In this document: in pieces, positions 42,592-55,194 of the stretch
Numbering within the stretch: the first letter of the stretch is position 1
Layout: every line of letters starts with the position of its first letter
Origin: Hofstenia miamia
Taxonomy: Eukaryota; Xenacoelomorpha; Acoela
Length of the DNA stretch: 64,000 nt
Reading direction: 5' to 3'
NCBI GenBank assembly: GCA_004352715.1
Contig: SCFE01000113.1
Location: 1,240,896-1,304,895, forward strand
The notes under the pieces: model-generated
What the model was told of the DNA's origin: nothing
Seen by the model: only the letters and a program-made list of their open reading frames with translations
Database searches by the model: none
Translations under genes and position numbers: made by a program

Positions 42592-43770
42592 ATGCAATTT
42601 AACACAAAATATTCTCTAGCATTTCTTTTCTCTTGCTCAATATCGATTGCATTGAAGTTAGAAAATTGCACTATTGAAAAGAAAAAAAATCTGGGAGCAT
42701 GCATGATCAACAGAGACGTAGTTTGTAACATCACAGAAGATTACGTCAAAGTTCACGGACTTAATGAAAATGCTATTCTTGGAAAAAATGATGAACTTCC
42801 AAAATTTGAAGATGCTAAGCATTTGATTTTGGAAAACATTACAGTGAATGGTGATTTTCCTAAAATTACATACAGAAATATAACTCTCAGGTATATTCAG
42901 GGAGTTAATCTGAAGAAAGAATTTGTTTCGTATTATTCAAATGTGAAGGAATTTGAAATGCTTATCTTAGATAGTCACTTTAATGGAAGCACTTATGTTT
43001 ACAGTGAAAATGACCGTGAACATGCTTTCTTTGTCAAAGCAAGAAACATCAAGATTACAGCTTACAGGTCATCATATCAAAATTTTAACAACTGCAGATC
43101 TATTTTTCATTTGGACAAACAACATAGTATCGAATTAATCTTCAGGAATAATTTATTTAAAGACAATGTGCTAAAGGGAAGCGTTATTGATATATTCTCT
43201 TATGGTGGATTTTTGTACCGCAAGGATTTAATTACCTTTGAAGGAAATGTAGTTAAGAATAATAGTGCATTGCCGAATGTGAACCTCATTGATTTACAAA
43301 TAGACTTTGGTACTCTTGACATCTTGAACAATACGTTCACTTTGAATGCAGCCATGTCCATTTGGCATGTTCTTAATGAAAACAAGCTTAATTTGGAAAT
43401 TTCAGTTGCTAACAATACACTTACCAGCAACAAAGGTGACTATGGTATGCAACTTTATGGGAAAACTGTACGTATTGCAAATGAAACGTACACAAACAAT
43501 GAGTTTCTGAACTATTACTCTCTGAGTGACAATGCAATGATAACGAATTCTGAGTTTCAAATGTTCAACGTTTATAACAGCACAGAGTGTCCATTTATGA
43601 GCACTTCGGATCTAGCAAATTCTCAGCTCAACAATGTAAAGTTGTTCTTTAAGGAGAAGAAGACACAAACTTTCGTGCATAAGCTCTGTATTGGAAATTT
43701 CAAAGTTAGTGGAATAACTCTAAAAGTGAAGGAAAAGGAAATAAAATGTCCTTTATGTGGTTTTATTTGA
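42592..43770 (+). CDS. Secreted Asn-rich parallel beta-helix-like protein, paralogue 1
   Basis: A single intact exon of 392 residues with no recognised family name. Residues 1-20 form a signal peptide (LAFLFSCSISIALKL), implying secretion. The body has six evenly spaced coils of the form hydrophobic-x-hydrophobic-x-N-N-x-aromatic: IELIFRNNLF (181), ITFEGNVV (214), LDILNNTF (242), LEISVANNTL (268), VRIANETY (293) and MITNSEF (316), about 23-33 residues apart. This matches PbH1-type right-handed beta-helix proteins such as pectin-lyase-fold domains. About ten N-glycosylation sequons occur. Cys26, Cys37, the Cys in ECPF and the C-terminal KCPLCGFI are shared with the 60.3-kb paralogue; an extra Cys45 is not. 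No transmembrane segment or catalytic signature is visible. A TATA/initiator promoter lies upstream and AATAAA near 43895. The fold is inferred from repeat pattern only. Confidence 0.8.
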   Translation: MQFNTKYSLAFLFSCSISIALKLENCTIEKKKNLGACMINRDVVCNITEDYVKVHGLNENAILGKNDELPKFEDAKHLILENITVNGDFPKITYRNITLRYIQGVNLKKEFVSYYSNVKEFEMLILDSHFNGSTYVYSENDREHAFFVKARNIKITAYRSSYQNFNNCRSIFHLDKQHSIELIFRNNLFKDNVLKGSVIDIFSYGGFLYRKDLITFEGNVVKNNSALPNVNLIDLQIDFGTLDILNNTFTLNAAMSIWHVLNENKLNLEISVANNTLTSNKGDYGMQLYGKTVRIANETYTNNEFLNYYSLSDNAMITNSEFQMFNVYNSTECPFMSTSDLANSQLNNVKLFFKEKKTQTFVHKLCIGNFKVSGITLKVKEKEIKCPLCGFI

Positions 43771-43774
43771 AGGC

Positions 43775-44625
43775 CAATATTGTTCGATAAAGAATCTAAG
43801 AGCCTTGCATTCCCTTTTATAGCTATTGTTCTCTATAAGCATATCTCTCTTATAATACAGTTTTTTATTAAATAATTTAAGGTAGTAAATTGTTTTAATA
43901 AATTTGGGAAAGTAATTTACAGATTCTAAAATTTTTTTTAACTTATCATATGTCAAAAGAATATTAAATTCTTGAAAGTTTCTATTGTACACGTTTGTTC
44001 TTTTGCATAAATCATGATTTATAAATTAACCTGTTACTTACATTAATAAAAATTCGCTTTATACAATGATGCTAGGGTGAAATCTGTCAGAGGGCTAGAT
44101 TGCATTATGTGAAACCTCGAGGCTAGATTGCATCATGCGAAACCTCGAGTGCCAAATCACCGGTATACTTTTGACCTTGCAAGACTAATGACAACTTTTT
44201 ACCCACTTGAGAAGTTTTCTACTTGAAAAATCTCATTGTGTGCACATGGTCTTAAGAAAAAAAACAAAAGTAGGACTAGTTAACTGGGTATTGCAAATAT
44301 GGTAATCAATCGTGCATTACTAGCACAACTTGATAAAAAATTGGTGATTTCAGCATATATTGAAACATTTCCATTGTTAAGGGTTATTATGTTTTTGTTT
44401 TTGCAAATCCTCTTACCCAAATTTTTTAAAATCAAACAAAAGGCAGGATTAAGACTTTCTTAAATTCATTTTAAGTATGGAACATCCAAATTATTGATCT
44501 TAATTTTTCTAGTTAACCAAGGTTTTATTGCTTAAGTTTAACTAAGAGAATTAAGTAAGACTTTTTAAACTGTTTATCTGAAGAATATCTTCAGTAACTA
44601 AATTCAATAATAAACAGTTTTCTTT
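43775..44625. other. 3' flank and intergenic sequence
   Basis: The first part is probably 3' UTR, with AATAAA at about 43895. A 27-bp direct repeat (gctagattgcat.atg.gaaacctcgag) lies at 44094-44150. Nothing else is recognised. Confidence 0.5.
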
Positions 44626-44626
44626 G

Positions 44627-45170
44627 CTATTCATTTGAGGATAATATGAAGATGGCAGAAGAGGAAACATCAAAAATTAGGAAGATCCTAGCTAAAAAAT
44701 CAACAAATTCTCTCCCAAAGATTAAACTGTTCACAAATTTCTTTTCATGAGGACAGAAGTTTGACAAAATGCTCCAGATAGTTTCTATGTACGACAGACT
44801 CAATTGTCTACTCAATTGTCTCTCTGTTAAAAGCTTCCTTAACTGTCGCAGACAAAATAGCTGAGAGCTAGCCATTGTCCAAGACAGATCATTAGTGATT
44901 ATAAGTCCCAAAACCTTTATGAAGAATTTGACTTTAATCTTTGGGGTGTAGACTTTTGCATCCTTATACCAATGACAATTTCAGTAGATTTAGAGAAGTT
45001 GAGTATCATAAGGTTGTCCTTGCACCAGCTCACCATGGTGTCCTCTGGGTAATTAAATTGATGGTTAAAAGCGATTAATGTACAATACGTAACATCGTTG
45101 GCGAATTTCACTATTAGTGCTGGAAATCTTTGATCTGATAGAAAGTCTGTAAAGAACAGATGACCGATAT
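44627..45170 (-). mobile_element. LINE (CR1/L2/Rex-like) reverse transcriptase C-terminal fragment
   Basis: Minus-strand frames: about 45165-44917 with LFTDFLSDQRF and IVKFANDVTYCTLIAFN, which is motif C with AND instead of ADD. This is followed by MVSWCKDNLMILNFSKSTEIV, a common LINE stretch (WCxxNxLxLNxxKTxE). Then 44911-44750 has LGLIITNDLSWTMASSQLFC and LRQLRKLLTERQLSRQL, matching LGVxIxxDLSW...RLFFLRxLRK. The FAND change and frameshifts show decay. The protein type is clear and the exact clade is not. Confidence 0.75.
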
Positions 45171-45174
45171 ATAG

Positions 45175-46079
45175 TCAGTTCCATAGGGTCGGACGTTACA
45201 GTTTTGGCAATATTTAGAAGAACAAAAATTCCCAATGCTTTTTGTCCCTATTAAAGTTACATCAATTTTTTTTAGAAATCTTAAAGCTTTTCTTTCCTTT
45301 TTCCATTGCCAATGTAAATTTTTCAACAACTCTAATGAGCATGTTTAAAATTGAAATAAACACTCCTTGTCAGGCGTTACGTAAAAAGAATACACAAAAA
45401 TGGATATTTTTTAGAAGTGCAATCACATTTTGACCAAAACAGTTAGGTGCTTACATTTTTATTTTGAGGGCACACATATGTATTGGTAATAGATGCCAAT
45501 ATTTTTTGAGCAGGAACCATTTTTACTAGACAATTTTGCTCGCATAACGGGATATTGGTGGGTCTGACGTTGCAGTGTCGGACGTTTCAATTAAAACGAA
45601 GCATAGTGTAAGCGAGAAATATCCAAATAAAGTCGATTCTGTATTGTAAAATTTTGCATATTTTGATTACTCCAACAAACCCTTGAATCTCATACAGTAG
45701 AAGGTAATATAATTCAGTAAGATTAGTGTAAACAAATCCAGTTTCTATCTCTGTTTGAAAATTAATATTGCCTTGCAAAATTCGTTAAACTAAAAGCAAA
45801 GATGTTCATGCTGTGGACACAGACATAAAAAAATGAGGCATATTTTTAAATATTAACACATTTGCTGGTCTTAGGCTGGCAAATATGGATTTTTTAGCGG
45901 GATTATTATCACGCTCATGATCCTGCTTGCACAGCAGAAAAAAACCTCCATAAACTAAAAATCCAATAAACACTTCTGCATGATCTACTTGCTGACTTTA
46001 AAAGATAGAATGATTTTATCGTGTGATCCATCTAAAAATACACTAATCTCATTATATAAATATGATGAATTTATAAATG
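45175..46079. other. AT-rich sequence with dispersed TCGGACGTT motifs
   Basis: No genes recognised. Motif gtcggacgtt.ca occurs at 45189 and 45577, with a variant gtctgacgttgca at 45561 and a further variant at 48490. Confidence 0.35.
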
Positions 46080-47945
46080 TTCATGCACAGAGGCGCACCC
46101 AGAGGGGGGGAACTGGGGGAACGTTCCCCCCCTCAACAGAGCACAGATGCTTCCATTCCTCATGAAATGTATGCTGATATGATAACATAGTACATATATA
46201 TTAAGGATTGCTTCAAATCTATCTGCAGGGGTAAGCAATAATTAATAGATTTTGCAATTATTACAATAATTGGAAATCAATTAATCTATTGAATACTTTA
46301 GAAGAAGAAAAATTACCAATAATTTGCAATTTTTTAGTTTCACAAAGAACGTCTTACAAGCATTAATGGATGAAAATCTTGGTGAAACATAATAAAGTCC
46401 CAATTCGAAAATCATTATTGTCCTGCCTAGAAAAAAAAATAAAGTATTGGCTATTGCATGTGTACAGCACAGTTTGATGACCAAAATATACATTATGCTT
46501 CCACTACCGAATTCACTTTTTTATTTATTGAAGGCATAAGATTAACCCTATTTCGCACCATTGCTATCTTTCTTTCACACACCTCATATTGTGATGTCAA
46601 ACCTAGAGATATTAAACAATGATCACAGCTTATACATAAGGTATCTATGCAGAACCAAATTTGCTTTTAGTGATTACGATTTCTGGCTACATTTAACTTA
46701 GATTTTTCTTAGTGCTAACAGAAGTATGTTTGTTATCTCACAATGATGTTTTTTCTTTTAAAAAAGTTTATATGTGTTATGGTTGGTTTTTTATGCTATG
46801 ATTTCTTATCTATTATTTTCATTCCAATTATTGCCAAAAGCGAAACTAGCAATGAGAAACATAGCAATTTTGAATGAAATTTTCTATTAAATTATATTTT
46901 GCAAAATGTGAAAATAATTTGGACACGGATTCTGAATTTTTTAGCTGTAGTGAAATATTGTGACTTACATAGCAATGCTAAAAAAACAATAGAAAATAAT
47001 GTATTAATGTCAAATTTCGGCAAGTTACAAAATGTAACTAAAGGTATTTTGTGGACGCACAGTATTAATACGGCATGATCCTCATCCTGTTCTCTTTTCT
47101 GCTAACAGGAGTTGAAGTCGGAGCCGCGGTTGGCTGTAAGAATTTTTNNNNNNNNNNNNNNNNNNNNNNNNNNNNNNNNNNNNNNNNNNNNNNNNNNNNN
47201 NNNNNNNNNNNNNNNNNNNNNNNNNNNNNNNNNNNNNNNNNNNNNNNNNNNNNNNNNNNNNNNNNNNNNNNNNNNNNNNNNNNNNNNNNNNNNNNNNNNN
47301 NNNNNNNNNNNNNNNNNNNNNNNNNNNNNNNNNNNNNNNNNNNNNNNNNNNNNNNNNNNNNNNNNNNNNNNNNNNNNNNNNNNNNNNNNNNNNNNNNNNN
47401 NNNNNNNNNNNNNNNNNNNNNNNNNNNNNNNNNNNNNNNNNNNNNNNNNNNNNNNNNNNNNNNNNNNNNNNNNNNNNNNNNNNNNNNNNNNNNNNNNNNN
47501 NNNNNNNNNNNNNNNNNNNNNNNNNNNNNNNNNNNNNNNNNNNNNNNNNNNNNNNNNNNNNNNNNNNNNNNNNNNNNNNNNNNNNNNNNNNNNNNNNNNN
47601 NNNNNNNNNNNNNNNNNNNNNNNNNNNNNNNNNNNNNNNNNNNNNNNNNNNNNNNNNNNNNNNNNNNNNNNNNNNNNNNNNNNNNNNNNNNNNNNNNNNN
47701 NNNNNNNNNNNNNNNNNNNNNNNNNNNNNNNNNNNNNNNNNNNNNNNNNNNNNNNNNNNNNNNNNNNNNNNNNNNNNNNNNNNNNNNNNNNNNNNNNNNN
47801 NNNNNNNNNNNNNNNNNNNNNNNNNNNNNNNNNNNNNNNNNNNNNNNNNNNNNNNNNNNNNNTATATATATATATATATATATATATAATCTAAAGAATA
47901 GTTCCCCTCCTCAGAAAAAAAGCTGGGTGCGCCCCTGTTCATGCA
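46080..47945. mobile_element. Non-autonomous hAT element with perfect 8-bp target duplications
   Basis: The element runs from 46088 (CAGAGGCGCACCCAG) to 47937 (complement CAGGGGCGCACCCAG). It is flanked on both sides by TTCATGCA (46080-46087 and 47938-47945). CAG-starting inverted termini with an 8-bp duplication are diagnostic of hAT insertion. The interior (about 1.85 kb, including 715 N) has no transposase-like frame in the visible part and ends in an (AT)n tract at 47863-47888. Intact ends and duplications suggest a relatively recent insertion. A transposase hidden in the gap is unlikely but cannot be excluded. Confidence 0.85.
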
Positions 47946-49255
47946 TTAGCCAAAATTTACTCAACAGAATCTCTAGCAAGAGAATTTCTACTACTAGAAC
48001 ATTTATAATGATCTAGAAACGTACTACCCAAATTTCTCGACAAACACATGATCCTTTGGAAGTAGATTTGTGTAATATTTTAGCAACACGAGAAGTAGTT
48101 CTCGAAACACCTGAAATATTGAATGAATTATTTATTCTACGACACCTTTTTCTATATAATGCCACTCTTTTCTGAGTGACCTTTTCATTTTTTTCAATGC
48201 CTGTATAGCCACTTCAAGCTTTATCTTTAATATTTTGCCAGTAAATTTTTTTTCTCAAGGCTTCACATGATCTACATTTCGCACTACTACACCACACCAT
48301 TTCTATCAAGTCGACGCCTCAATTGCACTTTTCGACATTGTTTGACATTAGGAGTTAAGAAAACAAAAATTGAATAAATGTTAAATTTGTAGAAGCATAA
48401 ACTAATATAATCGTAATTAAGAAGAAATCGTTAATAGAGCTAAATTAATAGGAATGTAAATTGCTCTTGTAACTTCCAAGCCCCAAAATGTCGGAAGTTG
48501 CAACCACAAATTGAAAAAAATAACCGAAAATTAGCACTTTTTAGGAAGTTAATTATTGTATTATGACAGACAATCATTGGGCATGGTTTCTGAGAAAAAA
48601 ATTATGTGTGCAGTTGAAATTCTTGAAAAAATTAAGCTAAAATATTAAAAATTTAGTGTCTTCACAAAACAGGAAGGTTTTTACACTCCTATGGCATGTG
48701 ATGTATCAAAATTGCCCAAGGAGTGGATCATTACAGAAGGCTTTACTGCCTGTGTGTCACATCGAAAGAAATTTTTAATTGGATGAAATGGACAGTCACG
48801 ATATGCATTTAAGAAATTATTTCAGCACAAGCATGCATTTTGGTAGTTTCAATTTCCTGTATGAATTATTGGTGTGAAGAATAAATAATAAAATTGAAGT
48901 TGATGCAAATAAAAAATATCATTTCTACACATATTTAGCTTTCGCATGGTATATGACATGTATTATTTTGGGTCAATTGATATTTTCATACCACTGTCTC
49001 CATTTTCGTGGAAATGATTATATTTATAAGTTTTTACAAGTTTCCAACTCATTGAACCTCAGAGAGTGAAAGGTAAGAAAGCAATGGTGTAGTTTTGAAG
49101 TGAGCGCTCAGTTGGTGTTTGAGTGGTTGAAAAGGGCAGTTTGAGTGCTACGCAGAGGGGTGACTATAAAATTTATTGTCAATGCCAATCAGTTTCACTT
49201 TTTTATCTAAAAAAGCAAAGGTTTTAAATTTGTGAATGAAATTTATCATAATGGC
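47946..49255. other. AT-rich intergenic sequence
   Basis: Nothing recognised before the LINE. Confidence 0.5.
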
Positions 49256-49259
49256 GAAA

Positions 49260-50700
49260 CAATTATTAATGCTGAAAACGTTTGGGCAATATTTAATAAT
49301 GTCTTTAAACATCTAGTTAATTATGATTATAAAAATATAAAATATAACTACAATGTAGCAGTCGAAACTTTACCCCAATATTTAGTTTTCATTTTGTAAC
49401 AAAATATGAAGTTTTAAAAACAATCTCAAACCTGAAAAATATATCTAATGATCCATCAAAAAGCTCCGTTTGATACATAAAACGGTAGAAGACTTAATTT
49501 CTAATCTTTTCTGTGATGCTCTGAATGTATGTATTAGATATTCTACTTTCCCTGACCTATTAAAACTAGCCAACATTACCCCGGTTTATAAAAAGACAAC
49601 ACAAATATATGATCTAATTATCGCCCTATTTCACTTACATCAACTATTAGCAATTTTTTTGAAGAAACTATTCTCTGACCAAATTAATGAACATTTCACT
49701 AAGCATAATAACTTTTCCACTACCAAGCACGGATTTCGAAACGGAAAATCTATTAATGAAGCAGGTTTTACACAACTATTTATTCAGTGTTTATTAATGC
49801 AAAAGTCAATTCATTCACACCCTAGTCTTAAGTAATTGAAATTATGCTTGCTTATATACCGGAATTGTCACGTAATATCTCAGAAAATTTGAAATACTAA
49901 CAAACTGATAAATAATATTTCCCTGGACTCTTTGAAAAAACAGTCCACTTACAAGGAATTCACAAGAAAATTTTCGAAGCATAAAATGGCAATTTATAAT
50001 ACATCTTTCTATTATTAAATATGCTGATGATACATTGGTTTGTCTTTCAACTTTTGAAAATATAGTTAGTTATGAAAAGTCGCTGGAAATGATTATACAT
50101 GTACCATTGAAGAGAAAATTTGTTAACATATCTAAAATTGATTGCTATTCCTCAATAATAACAATGAAGTATCTTGGATTTACCATAAACAACAAGCTTT
50201 CATTTAAAAAACATTTTGCTCAAGTATATAAAAAATCAATGAAAAATTTCTATATTATACTAAAAGTTAAAAGATTTTCAAATCATGACGAAACTGAAAT
50301 TTTATTTAATTTCCTAGTTAATTCTATTAGAAAGTATATGTAGGTGAATCAAAAACATCTTCATCTAAGATTAACAACATATACAAGAAAGCGTTTATAT
50401 ATGAGGTTATCACTAATGAATTAAATGTTTTTGACACCATAAAGCAAAAGGCAATGCATTAAATCAACACATCGAAGATTCTCAAAAACACCCACTAAAA
50501 CAATTCATTAACAAAAGAACTGAATACGGTACATCAAAATTAAGAAAAAACAATCCACTGAAATTATTCTAATCAAAGACCATCTTCTCTGATGGATATT
50601 TCTCCTGTTATTAATTTTTTAGTTTTTTAGTTTGTAGTGCAGTTTAGTGTATTGTAAGCTTACAATAAAATTTATTTTTATTATTATGTAAGCAATTTAA
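49260..50700 (+). mobile_element. LINE (jockey/CR1-like) fragment with 3' tail
   Basis: Plus-strand frames in order: a 5' portion with NAENVWAIFNNVFKHLVNYD (49272). LLKLANITPVYKKTTQ and FSTTKHGFRNGKSINEA (49470-49835), corresponding to LKLADVTPVFKK and GFRKG in LINE reverse transcriptases. Motif C in IIKYADDTLVCLSTFEN (about 50015), catalytic residues intact. TMKYLGFTINNKLSFKKHF (about 50165). A C-terminal part HPLKQFINKRTEYGTSKLR (about 50495). Motif A is missing between 49850 and 50010. The 3' end is an A/T-rich tail with aataaaatttatttttatta near 50665. It resembles the LINE at 30.5-31.5 kb, and both share attattaaatatgctgatga. Confidence 0.8.
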
Positions 50701-50739
50701 GCAATCAGACCACATGTAACGTCATACAGCTTAATTAAA

Positions 50740-51330
50740 ATTTGATGACATACATAGAGCAAGTTAATTCTTTTAAATATTTAGGTATAATTTTACAAAA
50801 AAATAACTAATAAATGTTAAGAAAATGGGTATTTCAATTAAGGTTCTTAGCAATATATCTCAACTGCTTACAATCACAGCAAAAATTCAATTAATTCATA
50901 CATTAATATTAAGTCACTAATTATGGAAACATACTGTATAGCGGGATAAACCAACAACTTTGAATAAATTCAAAGTGAAAATAAGGTGGTCAATGAAAAT
51001 AGCGGTTAATCATTTACATAGCATAAATGCAGAAAACAAAAAATTAGCAATTTTCTTAAAAATACCACGAATCCAATGTTCGATTCTCTAAAATATTGCT
51101 TATACATAGTCATAGAACCCTAAAAATCTAGTCTCTTACATACGAGAAAATAATGAAAAGTTAATTTCGCAACACATCCATAAGTATAAGGAAAAATTAC
51201 CTAAATTTATAAAACGAATTAATAAAATAAGAGCATTTCTGTAGTTGGAAAAAAGGAAAGACTTGACTACAAATAGCGAAGTTTTAAAATACTGATTATT
51301 CAAAAGATCGCATCTAAATTCGCCATAACA
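50740..51330 (+). mobile_element. Second LINE C-terminal fragment
   Basis: Frameshifted plus-strand pieces read IEQVNSFKYLGIIL (about 50757), then KKMGISIKVLSNISQLLTIT and AKIQLIHTLI. These match the region after motif C in LINE reverse transcriptases (FKYLGxxI...). There is no intact frame. It lies immediately behind the first LINE's tail and is probably an older copy. Confidence 0.5.
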
Positions 51331-51334
51331 CAAG

Positions 51335-52018
51335 CTAGTAATTATAATTGTTTTTAATTGTGTTGATCTTGACGTTATTTAGAATATTAAACTGCATTTT
51401 ATATTGTAAAAAGCAACTCTAAATATAGATAGATGTATTTCCTCTCCTTTCCTTTACATATTGGTGAATTTTCGATGCGTCATTGGTGAAATCTCATCTT
51501 GACTATATTAACTACTTTTTCCTCAGTAAAAAATGGTAGTAGTAAAGAATAGCAGGGTTGTGTATATGTAGGTTTCTAATAATAATCCGTTTTCAATAAC
51601 TTTTTACGCTTTTCTATTGATTTTGATAAGAAAAAAAGCGTTTTTTAGAAATTCAGTATTTTCCAGCCAGGGGTAAAAAAACTACGGCAATACGCATATA
51701 AATAATTATTCACTTATACCCCCTTTTAACTATGTACCAATATGTTTTTGAGCAATTTTTTGAATGAAATTCAGTGCTTCTAATTTTAATTACACCCTAT
51801 TTTCTTAAGCAAAACAATTAGAAATTTCGATTTATAAGAGGTGCAATGTGTTTCCAGATAGTGAAACGTGTGTGTAATGTGATTGACAAAGCAACACTTG
51901 TGAAAATACATCTGTGCGTTATAATTCATTCGTTATAACTCGATTTTGTTTTGTTGTCTTACACATGCTTGCATAGAGATTCTATGAATGAATAAACCTT
52001 TCAATAACATCTGATGTG
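51335..52018. other. AT-rich sequence up to a gap
   Basis: Nothing recognised. Confidence 0.5.
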
Positions 52019-53018
52019 NNNNNNNNNNNNNNNNNNNNNNNNNNNNNNNNNNNNNNNNNNNNNNNNNNNNNNNNNNNNNNNNNNNNNNNNNNNNNNNNNN
52101 NNNNNNNNNNNNNNNNNNNNNNNNNNNNNNNNNNNNNNNNNNNNNNNNNNNNNNNNNNNNNNNNNNNNNNNNNNNNNNNNNNNNNNNNNNNNNNNNNNNN
52201 NNNNNNNNNNNNNNNNNNNNNNNNNNNNNNNNNNNNNNNNNNNNNNNNNNNNNNNNNNNNNNNNNNNNNNNNNNNNNNNNNNNNNNNNNNNNNNNNNNNN
52301 NNNNNNNNNNNNNNNNNNNNNNNNNNNNNNNNNNNNNNNNNNNNNNNNNNNNNNNNNNNNNNNNNNNNNNNNNNNNNNNNNNNNNNNNNNNNNNNNNNNN
52401 NNNNNNNNNNNNNNNNNNNNNNNNNNNNNNNNNNNNNNNNNNNNNNNNNNNNNNNNNNNNNNNNNNNNNNNNNNNNNNNNNNNNNNNNNNNNNNNNNNNN
52501 NNNNNNNNNNNNNNNNNNNNNNNNNNNNNNNNNNNNNNNNNNNNNNNNNNNNNNNNNNNNNNNNNNNNNNNNNNNNNNNNNNNNNNNNNNNNNNNNNNNN
52601 NNNNNNNNNNNNNNNNNNNNNNNNNNNNNNNNNNNNNNNNNNNNNNNNNNNNNNNNNNNNNNNNNNNNNNNNNNNNNNNNNNNNNNNNNNNNNNNNNNNN
52701 NNNNNNNNNNNNNNNNNNNNNNNNNNNNNNNNNNNNNNNNNNNNNNNNNNNNNNNNNNNNNNNNNNNNNNNNNNNNNNNNNNNNNNNNNNNNNNNNNNNN
52801 NNNNNNNNNNNNNNNNNNNNNNNNNNNNNNNNNNNNNNNNNNNNNNNNNNNNNNNNNNNNNNNNNNNNNNNNNNNNNNNNNNNNNNNNNNNNNNNNNNNN
52901 NNNNNNNNNNNNNNNNNNNNNNNNNNNNNNNNNNNNNNNNNNNNNNNNNNNNNNNNNNNNNNNNNNNNNNNNNNNNNNNNNNNNNNNNNNNNNNNNNNNN
53001 NNNNNNNNNNNNNNNNNN
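52019..53018. other. Assembly gap of exactly 1000 N
   Basis: Round length; the true size is unknown. Frames predicted across it are artefacts. Confidence 0.95.
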
Positions 53019-53640
53019 ACCCTTAAGAATCCCCCTAAAGTTTTCTATGGGTCTTAATTGAGAAACAGCTGGTTGCAGAGGTGTAGCGTGGCGGGGACCC
53101 ATAGAGGTCATTGTTAAATCATTGATGCTAACTGTGGGGCCTATGGGGCTTATATTTTTTATTTCATTTTCTAGCAATCTACTACCCACCCAGGAAAGTT
53201 GATTGCTACCCAGTTGCGCACTGATCTATCAAGTGGTCAAGTAACCACAGCCTGGAACTCGCAATTCACGATATGAATTTAATCAATGCAAAATTTCACC
53301 TGAAATCAATCTGCAATAAGATTTACACCATCTACCTTCAATGACAAAATTAGAAGAGAAGTACAAATGATATCTTAGGATCTTGATATCCAGTTAACTA
53401 AAGTTGGTTGGGTGATCGAGACTGGGTGAATAGCCACTATCAATAAAAATAGAATGACTATTTGGCTGTTTTCACTCATTTTTGTAGTCGTGCAAACAAT
53501 GCTGGAAAGGAGTACAAGAATACATATAAATTAGACCCTGCTTAATAAATCTTTTTCAAATGAGAAAATTATAGAATAAAAACCAAATTTCCACAAATAG
53601 CAAACTTAAGGAGAATATCAACATAATTGGAAGTATATGT
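53019..53640. other. Sequence with one possible hAT terminus
   Basis: CAGAGGTGTAGCGTGGCGGG at 53076 has the form of a hAT end. No inverted partner was seen in the visible sequence to the right. The remainder is AT-rich. Confidence 0.35.
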
Positions 53641-54544
53641 ACCTGCTAGTTGTTTTGCTGAATGAATAATGAAGCAAAGAAAAAATGCTTAATGGTCCTT
53701 CTGATCTGTCGTCGCTTTTCTAGTGTAATCCAAAGTAGTAAATAACTGAGAGAAAAATGACAAAAGGTATATCTGCTCAATTTATAGTAGTGTCCACAAA
53801 TGTTTTGTTTTTGCCAGATGATCAATTTACCAAGAACTGCTTGCTTTGAGGGCACTTTTCCGGTAATTCAAAGCTGTAAAAAGGCGTCAATTTTGCTGTA
53901 TCCAAGACTATTGAGATCATATACCTATCGAACACGACAATAAAGCATTTCCGCAGGTGTTGTAGGCTCAGAGTAATTTGTAATAAGTTTTACATCACTA
54001 TCTTCATCAAGTTCGATTTCCTTTCCACCGCCGTCCACAATGTTGTGGACCAGCTCATTAAGCATGTCTTCTTCCTTCATCCCTGAAACTATAAGATCAC
54101 CAATGAATAGCCCTCTATCAAATTCCTTTTCAGTCAATCCAGTAGGAGTGATGGTAAATTCCGTTCTTCATTGACCAGTTCCGCCTCAACAGCAGTAAAT
54201 AAGGCTTTGATCTAACAGTTTTTGATATTGTTCCAAGAAACCTATTCCATGCTCACTGAATTATGTACATGGCCTCCAACAGATTTATGCGTTTAGTAAC
54301 CACTTGAACGAAAATTTCAACCTCAGTATCATCTATTATCTCGCAATTACAATCAGTTTGGCGATTCAATACATGAGTCTGTCATTCTCTTCTTATAAAA
54401 ATTGGATTCATTAATTGTGGTGTTGGATTTATTAACAGATGGGTTTTCAATGTAGAAATTAGTTCCAGACAAATTTGGATGTACTAGGGGGTGATTTATT
54501 ATCAGTGGATTTATAAAGCGTACTGTATTATAAAGCGTCTACTG
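53640..54544 (-). mobile_element. Pogo/Tigger-like transposon remnant
   Basis: The minus strand from 54544, next to TA, starts CAGTAGACGCTTTATAATAC, followed by a second tacgctttataa. This resembles pogo/Tigger termini. Downstream, 54137-53925 encodes an acidic stretch (EEDMLNELVHNIVDGGGKE, ELDEDSDVK, SEPTTPAEML), like the acidic linker of CENP-B/Tigger proteins. Near 53690, LEKRRQIRRTIKHFF resembles their basic C-terminal tail. The DDE core is not recognisable. The assignment is tentative. Confidence 0.35.
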
Positions 54545-55194
54545 TATTGCCTTAGTAAGAAAACGCACTCGGTTGGGTTTGTAGAGGATTCGGTTGCTTA
54601 GACACCATTTAGTTGATGATAGTCAAAGCACACTTGTCAAGCCGAAGTTACTAGAGATCTCAATTAATTACAGTTGAATTGTTAATTTAGTGTTTTTATT
54701 TTAGTGTTTTTTTGTTGCAAACTGAATAGGAGAATGTGTGTAAGCATTTTATGACGGGCATCAGGTCCCAAAATGTATAGTTTAATAAGGCTCCCGTTGT
54801 TAACAAAATAGGCCTACACCACTGCCTGGTTGGTTGAACTCTTTGGATACAAAATTGATGCCCATCTCCTCAAAGTTCCCAATTGTCAATTTGGCATAGT
54901 GTGCCGAAGCCAAATGTGGCCAAAATAAATAATTGTTGTCACTATGATGCTCATTCAGAAATGGTACCAGTTTCCTCTTTATACATTTCTCGATATAAAC
55001 CTCTTTAGTTACTGTTTTCCTAGATGGTACCAAATAGAGTTTAGAAATCCTTTTGTCACTGATGGAAAGCCAAACCAGTACCTTCTGCTCAAATTTCTTT
55101 GTTTCGATATATTTTGAACATGTAGGTGCATCACCTCGTTCTGTCGCATTGTGATGAAAATGGAATTTCAAAAATTTCGTAACTTCAAAACTGT

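Noticed and set aside
43753-43992. 79-codon frame antisense to the 3' end of the first beta-helix gene
   Set aside because: AT-rich Lys/Asn/Tyr composition typical of chance frames; overlaps the likely 3' UTR.
47075-48016. Open frames spanning the 47148-47862 gap
   Set aside because: Composed of N plus AT repeats inside a hAT element.
51933-53189. Open frames spanning the 52019-53018 gap
   Set aside because: Composed of N; the real ends show no domain.
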